From the NCBI GenBank assembly GCA_025924775.1, contig JAICHS010000025.1, positions 1 to 16,592 on the forward strand: DNA of 16,592 nt, written 5' to 3'. The translations under genes and the position numbers were made by a program. The notes beneath the pieces are model-generated. The model was not told where the DNA came from. It searched no databases and worked only from the letters and a program-made list of their open reading frames with translations. Shown piece by piece: positions 1 to 6,042 of the stretch. Numbering within the stretch: the stretch's first letter is position 1; each line of letters starts with the position of its first letter. Source of the stretch: Rhodanobacteraceae bacterium. Its GTDB lineage: Bacteria > Pseudomonadota > Gammaproteobacteria > Xanthomonadales > Rhodanobacteraceae.

Positions 1-60
1 CCGCGCTGTTTGCGGACGGAATCCGGAGTCGGTTCTGCGTTTGCCTGGTTCGCCAAACCG

Positions 61-102
61 ATTCCGGGTTCGCCTGCGATGAAGCCGCAGGCGCCCCGGA
101 AT
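61..102. repeat. REP-like imperfect inverted repeat
   Basis: Two nested perfect stems are visible. The outer arms are ATTCCGGG (61-68) and CCCGGAAT (95-102). The inner arms are CGCCTGCG (71-78) and CGCAGGCG (86-93), separated by a 7-nt loop, with a small internal mismatch between the two stems. The right end continues as CCGGAATGACGAC (96-108), which is nearly repeated at 10974-10986 beside another hairpin. It lies outside any gene, downstream of the pilQ terminator. The structure resembles repetitive extragenic palindromes, but copy number in the genome is unknown. Positions 1-60 and 109-143 hold no gene that I can support. Confidence 0.5.
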
Positions 103-143
103 GACGACAAATTTTGCCGACATACGACGCCAGTCAGGACAAT

Positions 144-171
144 AAGACGGCGCGGTTGCCCGCGCCGTCTT
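144..171 (-). terminator. Rho-independent terminator behind pilQ
   Basis: A perfect 12-bp stem, AAGACGGCGCGG paired with CCGCGCCGTCTT, closes on a 4-nt loop. It starts 24 bp past the pilQ stop codon. Read on the minus strand, the stem is followed by a short T-rich stretch (TCTTATTGT). Read on the plus strand, it ends TCTTTGT, so it may work in both directions. Position and strength suit the end of the pilMNOPQ transcript. Confidence 0.8.
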
Positions 172-195
172 TGTACCCAGTGATGGCGTGAAGCA

Positions 196-2520
196 TCACT
201 CCACGGTCGTTTCCTGACCCAGGATGTGCGGTGTGATGAACACCAGCAACTCCGCCTTGTTGTTCTTGTTGACCTTGTCGCGGAACAGTGCGCCGAGGAT
301 CGGGATGTCGCCGAGGAACGGCACCTTGGTGACGTCATGTTCGTTGGTGAACTCGTAGACGCCGCCCAGCACCACGGTCTGCCCGTTCTTGACCAGCACC
401 GAGGTATCGATCTCGCGATGATCGATCTGCGGCACGAAGCCGCCACCCGGGTTCGGCACCAGCGCGGAAACCGCGTCCTTGAGAATCTTGAGCTTCATGA
501 ACACGCGATTGTCGGAGGTAATCGTCGGCGTGACATGGAGTTCCAGCGCAGCATTCTTGAACTGCACAGTCGCCGTGCCTTGACCACCGCCCGCACCGGA
601 GTTCTGGAAGGTCAGGTAGCCCACCTGCTGGCCTTGGACGATCGACGCTTCCTGGTTGTTGGCGGTCACCACCTTCGGCTGCGAAATGGTCTCGCTGCGG
701 CCTTCCTGTTGCGCCGCGCTCAACTCAAGATTCAGCAGGTAATCGTTGCCAAGGATGCCGAACGCGATACTGCTGGCAGTGACGCCGGAAGTGTTCGCCG
801 GCAGGTTGACGTTGAGGCCGGATGTGATCGTCGGAGGCGCGACGGTGAACGGATTGCCGCCCGTGCCGATGGCCTGGACCACGCCATTCTGCCAGGTGCG
901 CGCGCTGTTTCCGGTCCCGGTGACATCCTCGATGCTCGAACCGGTCGACAGGACCTGCCCGCTCGGGTTGATGTGGAATCCGGCAATGCCCAGCTTGGCC
1001 CCCAGCTCACGGGTAAAGTTGTCGGTCGCGATCACCAGCCGCGATTCGATCAGCACCTGCTTGACCGGGCGATCGAGCACCGACACCAGCTGGCGGATTT
1101 CCTGCACCTTTTCGGGAGTGTCGTTGACCAGCAGGGTGTTGGTGCGTTCGTCGAACGACACGCTGCCGCGCGGCGACAGGAAGCCGCGTTCGGAATTGCT
1201 GCTGGAGGCCCCCCCGCCGCCACCGACGTTGCCGGCCTTGGCACCTGAGGTCAGAAGATCGGCAATCTGTTTGGCGTTGCCGTAGTTGATCGGGATGTAG
1301 TCGGTGACCAGCTGCGCGCTATCCAGCTGCTTCTGGCGCGCATCGGCGATGTTTTCCTCGTATTTGGCAAGCTCGGTCTGCGGGGCCACCCAGACGACGT
1401 TGCCGTTCTGGCGCTTGGCCAGGCCCTTGGCCCGCAGGATCACGTCCAGCGCCTGGTCCCACGGCACGTTGACGAGGCGCAGGGTGACGTTGCCCTGCAC
1501 GCTGTCGGACGCCACGATGTTGAGGTTGGATACGTCGGCCAGCAGCTGCAGCACCGAGCGCACCGGGATGTCCTGGAAGTTGAAGGTGACGCGGCTGCCC
1601 TTGTATTCGACCGGCTTGGGCGCGCCCAGCGCGGTGGTTTCACTGGAGACCGGGCGCGAGAACTCGACCACGTATTGGTTGCCGGTCTGGTAGGACGCGG
1701 TCTGCACCACGCCGCGCGTATCCACCTCGATGCGCGCACCACCAGGCACCGCGTGCGTGTTGACGCTGCGCACCGGGGTCGCGTAACTGGTGACGTCCAG
1801 CCGCCGCGCCTGCGCCGCCGCGAGATTGGCGCCCGCGACGTCGATGGTGGTGGTGTCGCCATTGGTGTGCATGCTGGTAGCCGCGCCCGCCTGGCTGAAG
1901 CTGACCGCCAGCTTGCCGCCGCCGTGGTCGCCGCGCTGGAAATCGACACCGGTGATGACGTTGTTGCTTGCCATCGCGACCGACTTGTCGGGGTTGGCCG
2001 TCGCCACCGCGAGTGAACGCTCGGACTGCGGCGGCGGGGCCACCGGCGCCAGCGCCGGGTTCTGTGCAGGCGCGGGATCAGCCGCGGCCGTCGCGTTCTG
2101 CATGCCGTCACCGATGGTCACCAGCAGCTGGTTGCCCTGCACGCGGGTTACGTACGGCGCGGGCTGGCTGAGGTTGACCACGACGCGGGTACGGCCGTTG
2201 GCTGCGACCGCGCTCACGGACTCGGCAGCGCCCTGCCCGAGGTTGTAGGACCGCTGTGCCAGGCCATTGCGGGTATCGGCAAAATCCATCGCGATGCGCG
2301 GCGGGGTGTTGGTGCTGAACGCCTGCGGCGCCACGGCCTGGCCCGAGAAGGTGAGGGTCAGCTGCGTCTTGCCACCGGGCAGCGGCGACGCGCTGACGCT
2401 CTGCAGCGTGTTGGCGGCCAGTGCCGGACCTGCCAGCAGCATGCATACCATCGCTATCGGCAACGCCAGCAGCAGCGCCAGTCGGCCGCGGCCCAGGAAG
2501 TGAGCAGGTTTGATCATCAT
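196..2520 (-). CDS. pilQ: Type IV pilus secretin PilQ
   Basis: PilQ forms the gated outer-membrane ring through which the type IV pilus leaves and re-enters the cell. The product is 774 aa. Residues 1-35 are a Sec signal peptide ending GPALA. Two AMIN domains (about 37-138 and 187-290), which in this family bind peptidoglycan, are joined by an Ala/Pro linker. A short secretin/TonB N-terminal domain follows (about 305-378), then a secretin N repeat (about 401-488) with a five-glycine run near 433-437, then the secretin core with the conserved signature VPFLGDIPILGALF (733-746) near the C terminus. I chose the first ATG of an ATGATG pair: GGGGG lies 8 nt upstream, and this leaves 22 bp after pilP. 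A longer open frame to 2628 would overlap pilP and precede the signal peptide. It is the last gene of the operon. Confidence 0.96.
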   Translation of the reverse strand: MMIKPAHFLGRGRLALLLALPIAMVCMLLAGPALAANTLQSVSASPLPGGKTQLTLTFSGQAVAPQAFSTNTPPRIAMDFADTRNGLAQRSYNLGQGAAESVSAVAANGRTRVVVNLSQPAPYVTRVQGNQLLVTIGDGMQNATAAADPAPAQNPALAPVAPPPQSERSLAVATANPDKSVAMASNNVITGVDFQRGDHGGGKLAVSFSQAGAATSMHTNGDTTTIDVAGANLAAAQARRLDVTSYATPVRSVNTHAVPGGARIEVDTRGVVQTASYQTGNQYVVEFSRPVSSETTALGAPKPVEYKGSRVTFNFQDIPVRSVLQLLADVSNLNIVASDSVQGNVTLRLVNVPWDQALDVILRAKGLAKRQNGNVVWVAPQTELAKYEENIADARQKQLDSAQLVTDYIPINYGNAKQIADLLTSGAKAGNVGGGGGASSSNSERGFLSPRGSVSFDERTNTLLVNDTPEKVQEIRQLVSVLDRPVKQVLIESRLVIATDNFTRELGAKLGIAGFHINPSGQVLSTGSSIEDVTGTGNSARTWQNGVVQAIGTGGNPFTVAPPTITSGLNVNLPANTSGVTASSIAFGILGNDYLLNLELSAAQQEGRSETISQPKVVTANNQEASIVQGQQVGYLTFQNSGAGGGQGTATVQFKNAALELHVTPTITSDNRVFMKLKILKDAVSALVPNPGGGFVPQIDHREIDTSVLVKNGQTVVLGGVYEFTNEHDVTKVPFLGDIPILGALFRDKVNKNNKAELLVFITPHILGQETTVE

Positions 2521-2542
2521 GAACGTAACCCCCGATGAATCG

Positions 2543-3061
2543 TCATTTTTCGCCCAGAGCGACGCTTGCGTCGCGTTCCATCCAGCCGCCCGAACCGTTC
2601 GGCACCATTTCCACCAGATCGATTTCACCGGTGGTGACTTGGCTGACGTGGCCGTAGTTCTGGCCCATGTAATCGCCCACGTGAACCTGATGAATCACGC
2701 CCTGCGGATCCCTGACCAAGGCCTCGATCCCACTCTTTGCACCGATCGTGCCGACCATCTTCAGGCTGTCCAGCGGGAACGCCTCGAGCGGTCCGCGCGG
2801 ACGGTTCTGGTCGGGATGCGGGCCCACCTGATTCTGGTCGTTGGCCTGCGGCGGCGCGGGCTCGAAGGGATCGCGCTTGTCCTGGTCCTGGTAGATGAAA
2901 GTCTCGAAAGTCTTGACCACGGGCAGCGCGGGCAGCGGTGCGCCCTTGCGCGCCTTCACCTGGGCAACCCAGTCGTGCAGGTCGCCCTGGCCGCTGCACG
3001 CGGCGAGACCCAGGGTCATGGCAAGCGTGGCCAGCGCAATGGCAATGCGGGTGGGTCGCAT
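2543..3061 (-). CDS. pilP: Type IV pilus lipoprotein PilP
   Basis: PilP is the lipoprotein of the alignment complex that bridges the PilN/PilO pair in the inner membrane to the periplasmic part of PilQ. The product is 172 aa. It begins with a lipoprotein signal peptide whose lipobox LAAC puts the lipidated cysteine at residue 22. A Pro/Gln/Asn-rich flexible segment (about 65-90) follows an RDPF motif (63-66). The C-terminal beta domain begins around LEAFPLDSLKMVGT (92-105) and carries the glycine-rich VGDYMGQNYGHV stretch. The chosen ATG has GGAGG 8 nt upstream and starts 1 nt after the pilO stop codon. An upstream in-frame start would add 12 residues before the signal peptide and overlap pilO, so I rejected it. 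Confidence 0.95.
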   Translation of the reverse strand: MRPTRIAIALATLAMTLGLAACSGQGDLHDWVAQVKARKGAPLPALPVVKTFETFIYQDQDKRDPFEPAPPQANDQNQVGPHPDQNRPRGPLEAFPLDSLKMVGTIGAKSGIEALVRDPQGVIHQVHVGDYMGQNYGHVSQVTTGEIDLVEMVPNGSGGWMERDASVALGEK

Positions 3062-3062
3062 G

Positions 3063-3728
3063 TCACTTCCCTCCCTTGTTGGCCGGCGCCTTGGCATCCT
3101 TGCCCTTGGCCTCCTCGTCGCCGAGGTAGCGGTAGGTCTGCACCGTGCCTTCCAGCATCAGCTGGCCGCCCGCCGGTGGCGCGTCCTTGCCGCCACCCGA
3201 CTTGGCCGCGGTCAGCGACACGTCGTGCATGGTCAGGATCACCACGCGCGGCAGCGACGCGACCCCGCTGATGAAGGTGCCGAACTGGTGGTAGGTGCCC
3301 TGCATCTTCAGCGCGATCGGCTGGACCGCGTAGAACTCTTCCGGAATCTCGGGCTTGGGCTGGAACAGGTCGGTTTCGATGCCGGCCGCCTGCGCGGTCT
3401 GCGAGATGTTGACCAGCAGCGCCGGCATTTCGGTCTTGCTGGGCAACTCGCGCAGCATCTGGCTCAGCATCTCGTTCATCTGCGCCAGCTGCGCTTTCAG
3501 GGCGTCGAGGTTGACCACCTTGGCCTGCTTGGCCTCGAAGTCCGTCTTCAGCTTGGCTTCCTGCTGCTGGCCGGAGGTGAGCGTGTCTTGCTGGCCGCTG
3601 ATGTAGAAGTACCAGCCCAGGAACACGATCACGATGATCACGATGGCGACGAAGAAGCCCTTGACCGACGTGGGCCAGCCGCCAATGTTGTTGCGGTCGA
3701 GATTGCGCAGGTCATCGAAGAATTTCAT
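3063..3728 (-). CDS. pilO: Type IV pilus inner-membrane protein PilO
   Basis: PilO pairs with PilN in the inner membrane and links the cytoplasmic PilM ring to PilP and PilQ. The product is 221 aa: a short cytoplasmic N terminus, one transmembrane helix (about 24-42, rich in Val and Ile), a coiled-coil segment (about 45-95, rich in Gln, Lys, Leu and Ala) and a ferredoxin-like periplasmic domain (about 100-202). The last 20 residues are a Lys/Ala/Gly-rich tail. The start codon overlaps the pilN stop as ATGA, which implies translational coupling. A run of A and G residues (AAAGGGGG) just upstream can serve as ribosome binding site. Fold and role are assigned by family and operon position. Confidence 0.95.
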   Translation of the reverse strand: MKFFDDLRNLDRNNIGGWPTSVKGFFVAIVIIVIVFLGWYFYISGQQDTLTSGQQQEAKLKTDFEAKQAKVVNLDALKAQLAQMNEMLSQMLRELPSKTEMPALLVNISQTAQAAGIETDLFQPKPEIPEEFYAVQPIALKMQGTYHQFGTFISGVASLPRVVILTMHDVSLTAAKSGGGKDAPPAGGQLMLEGTVQTYRYLGDEEAKGKDAKAPANKGGK

Positions 3729-4552
3729 GGCCGGCCCCCTTTGCTGGTGGACGCGGCGGGCGCAGGCAGCGCTGCGGGCACCGACGCTTTCGGCGTGGAC
3801 GGCGCCGCGGAACCGGAGCCCGAGGCGACCGGTACGGACACCGCGGGTGCTGGCGCCGGTACCGCGGCGGCGGACGTCGCCTTCGCGGTGGCGATAACGG
3901 TTGCGGCCGCTGCGGGCAGCGCGGCAGCCGCGGAACCCGCCGTCGCCGGGTCGGCTACGCTTGCGCCGGATGCCGGCGTGGCGCCGTTTTCATCCGTCTT
4001 CGGCGTGCCCAGCTTCACCACCAGCTCGAATTCGTACGGCGTGTTGGAGCCGCCGTGGACGTTCTCGGTCTTGACCAGCGTCGCCGGCCCCATCCAGGGC
4101 GAGGCCTCGATGTTGCGCATGTACTCGGCAACCGTAGCGTTGGACTGCGCCACGCCATCCAGGGTCAGGGTTTCGGCATCGCCGCTCTCGACTTCCTTCA
4201 AGCCGGTCAGGCGCGCGCCCGCGGGAATGGTTTCAACGATCTGGTCGAACAGGTGCACCATCTGCGAGCGGCTGGACTGCAGCTTCTCGACAATGCGCTT
4301 GCGCGCCAGCAGGTGATCCTTGACCTTCTGCAGGTTCTGGATTTCGGTGATCTTGGAATCCAGCTGGGCGATCTGGCCCTTCAAGTAATCGTTGCGCTCG
4401 TTCTGGTTGCTGATGCGCAGGCTCATCCAGAAACCCCACAACAGCACCAGCACGATGGCAGCCACCGCCGCCAGGCCAAGGTGGGTGAAGAACTCGCGCT
4501 TGCGGCGCTCGCGGCGTTCCGCGCGCCACGGGAGGAGGTTGATTTTGGCCAT
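3725..4552 (-). CDS. pilN: Type IV pilus protein PilN with long Ala/Pro/Ser tail
   Basis: PilN connects cytoplasmic PilM to periplasmic PilO. The product is 275 aa. Its N terminus carries the PilM-binding motif INLLPWR (residues 4-10), a basic stretch rich in Arg and Glu (11-20), a transmembrane helix (about 25-44), a coiled coil (about 45-105) and a compact periplasmic domain to about 183. The final 88 or so residues (about 187-275) are almost only Ala, Pro, Ser, Thr, Val and Gly, look disordered, and lie beyond the usual domain. The gene starts 1 nt inside the pilM stop (TGATG), with AGGAG 9 nt upstream of the ATG, and its own stop overlaps pilO. The reading frame is intact across the tail, and the tail ends exactly at the ATGA junction, so I see no sign of a frameshift. 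Confidence 0.95.
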   Translation of the reverse strand: MAKINLLPWRAERRERRKREFFTHLGLAAVAAIVLVLLWGFWMSLRISNQNERNDYLKGQIAQLDSKITEIQNLQKVKDHLLARKRIVEKLQSSRSQMVHLFDQIVETIPAGARLTGLKEVESGDAETLTLDGVAQSNATVAEYMRNIEASPWMGPATLVKTENVHGGSNTPYEFELVVKLGTPKTDENGATPASGASVADPATAGSAAAALPAAAATVIATAKATSAAAVPAPAPAVSVPVASGSGSAAPSTPKASVPAALPAPAASTSKGGRP

Positions 4553-5610
4553 CAGTCAAAGCTCCTCAGGGCCAGCCCGGCGGCGATCATCAGCGCGGGC
4601 GCATCCTGCGCCAGCGTCTGTGCCTGCAGCCGCGGCGACAACGACATGCTGGCGAGTGGATTGGCCACCACGCACGGCACGCCCAGTTGCTCGACCACCA
4701 TGTCGGCGACGCCCGGGATCGAAGCACAGCCGCCGGCCAGCACGACCTGGTCGACCTTGCCGAACTCGCTGCCCGCGAAGAAGAACTGCAACAGGCGACT
4801 GACCTGCTGCACCATGGCTTCCTTGAAAGGTTCCAGCACCTCGATTTCGTAGGATTCGGGCAGGCCGCCCTGGCGCTTGGCGAGGCCGGCTTCCTCGTAG
4901 GACATGCCGTAGCGGCGCATCACCTCATCGGTGAGCTGCTTGCCGCCAAACACCTGCTCGCGTGAATAGATGGTGCGCTGGTTCTTCAGCACCGACAGCG
5001 TGATCATGGTGGCACCGATGTCGACCAGCGCCACCAGCGCATCGCGCGGCACCGACAACTGGTCGGCGATCAGGCGGAAGGCGTTCTCCATCGCGAACAC
5101 CTCGACGTCGATCACCCTGGCTGTGAGTCCGCCAAGATCCAGCGCCGCGACCCGCATGTCCACGTTTTCCGTGCGTGACGCCGCCAGCAGGATCTGCTGC
5201 ATCTCGGGGTTGTCTTTCACCGGCCCGATCGGCTCGAAGTCGAGACTGACTTCCTCGATCGGATACGGGATGTACTGGTTGGCCTCTACTTGCACCTGGC
5301 CTTCGAGGTCATCCTCGGACAGGTCGGCGGCCATCGGGATCACCTTGGTGATCACCGCCGAACCCGCGACCGCGGCCGCGGCGTATTTGGTGCGCGCGCC
5401 GGAGCGCTGCATCGCGCGCCGGATCGCGTCGCCGACGGCTTCGACCTCGACGATGTTCTTCTCGACCACGGCATTGGGTGGCAGCGGTTCGACCGCGTAG
5501 TGTTCAACGCGGAAACGCGAGCCAGTCTGGCTCAACTGCAACAGCTTGATCGCGGTCGAGCTGATGTCGACGCCGATCAGCGGCGCAGCGTTGGTTGTCA
5601 GTAATCCCAC
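4552..5610 (-). CDS. pilM: Type IV pilus assembly ATP-binding protein PilM
   Basis: PilM is an actin-like (FtsA-like) cytoplasmic protein that binds nucleotide and docks on the N terminus of PilN. The product is 352 aa. Phosphate-1 motif GVDISSTAIKLLQL (13-26), phosphate-2 region ALVDIGATMITLSV (about 194-207) and adenosine motif VVLAGGCASIPG (289-300) are all present. The EANQYIPYPIEEV segment (109-121) is typical of PilM. I chose a GTG start because AAGGGG sits 7 nt before it and the N terminus then reads MGLLTTNAAPLIGVD, as in relatives. An in-frame ATG nine codons upstream (5635-5637) would add an Arg-rich extension that includes the ribosome binding site. It is the first gene of the operon, behind the promoter at 5661-5689. 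Confidence 0.94.
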   Translation of the reverse strand: MGLLTTNAAPLIGVDISSTAIKLLQLSQTGSRFRVEHYAVEPLPPNAVVEKNIVEVEAVGDAIRRAMQRSGARTKYAAAAVAGSAVITKVIPMAADLSEDDLEGQVQVEANQYIPYPIEEVSLDFEPIGPVKDNPEMQQILLAASRTENVDMRVAALDLGGLTARVIDVEVFAMENAFRLIADQLSVPRDALVALVDIGATMITLSVLKNQRTIYSREQVFGGKQLTDEVMRRYGMSYEEAGLAKRQGGLPESYEIEVLEPFKEAMVQQVSRLLQFFFAGSEFGKVDQVVLAGGCASIPGVADMVVEQLGVPCVVANPLASMSLSPRLQAQTLAQDAPALMIAAGLALRSFD

Positions 5611-5617
5611 TGGAATT

Positions 5618-5623
5618 CCCCTT
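5618..5623 (-). promoter_or_regulatory. Ribosome binding site deciding the pilM GTG start
   Basis: AAGGGG lies 7 nt upstream of the GTG at 5608-5610. It would be inside the coding frame if the upstream ATG at 5635-5637 were used, and nothing equally good precedes that ATG. Confidence 0.65.
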
Positions 5624-5660
5624 CCCCGTGCCCGCATGCCCAAGCAACACGCGCGACCGC

Positions 5661-5689
5661 ATTAGATACGAAAGTTAACGAAATATCAA
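5661..5689 (-). promoter_or_regulatory. Sigma70-type promoter for pilMNOPQ
   Basis: On the minus strand, TTGATA (5684-5689) and TCTAAT (5661-5666) are separated by exactly 17 bp. Each matches the -35 or -10 consensus at five of six positions. The predicted transcription start is near 5654, which leaves a leader of about 44 nt before the pilM GTG. The site lies at the edge of an AT-rich island within GC-rich DNA. It is a sequence prediction only. Confidence 0.7.
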
Positions 5690-5690
5690 T

Positions 5691-5715
5691 AACCTTGCAA
5701 AGCGTATGCAAGTTT
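5691..5715. promoter_or_regulatory. Dyad next to the pilM promoter, possible operator
   Basis: CTTGCA (5694-5699) and TGCAAG (5707-5712) form a perfect dyad with a 7-nt spacer. Two more A-T pairs outside one mismatch extend each half to nine positions. The dyad centre is near 5703, about 49 bp upstream of the predicted pilM start, and it begins only 4 bp beyond the -35 hexamer. That is where an activator touching RNA polymerase would sit. I do not recognise the motif as the site of a named regulator. Confidence 0.45.
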
Positions 5716-5906
5716 TTGATGCCCATGTACTTTCGGCATTAAATCATGGTTGTTTGGTGCGATATTTTGCTCGAAGTGCGTCACAGATTGCCGAGAAACC
5801 CGAGGCGGTCGGCGGGGGTTCGTCCACCTGACGGAGCGCTGCGCCGCCGCACGCGGCGATCCAGTGCCCGGCCAGGTCCGGGAGGCGCCTGCATGGAGCA
5901 TGCCTT

Positions 5907-5912
5907 TATAAT
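5907..5912 (+). promoter_or_regulatory. Candidate -10 box for mrcA
   Basis: A perfect TATAAT lies 130 bp upstream of the mrcA ATG, facing it. At the standard spacing there is only GC-rich sequence (GGCGCC) instead of a -35 hexamer, and there is no TG extension. Start of transcription would be near 5919, with a leader of about 124 nt. Because only half a promoter is visible, this is a weak call. The rest of 5913-6042 shows no gene. Confidence 0.35.
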
Positions 5913-6042
5913 TTCGGTACCACGCGCAAGCTGCGGCCCGCACTGCGCCTTCCACACACCCCGACCAGGTGGCGGGCAGCGCCCCGTCGGCTGGTGCGTC
6001 CGCTACCCTTCACCACGCTGACGCCCGCTTTCCGGAAACCGC

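Noticed and set aside
226..1248. A 340-codon plus-strand open frame opposite pilQ.
   Set aside because: It lies antisense to the secretin core and has shadow-like composition.
2521..2628. An upstream extension of pilQ reaching 2628.
   Set aside because: It overlaps the end of pilP and would place 36 residues before a clear signal peptide. The ATG at 2520 has a ribosome binding site.
5695..5730. A possible sigma54 promoter for pilM, from TGGGC and TTGCA on the minus strand.
   Set aside because: The GG and GC elements are two or three bases too far apart for sigma54, and a good sigma70-type promoter lies just downstream.
5686..5955. An 89-codon minus-strand open frame between pilM and mrcA.
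   Set aside because: It spans the promoter region, lacks a ribosome binding site and has no recognisable sequence.
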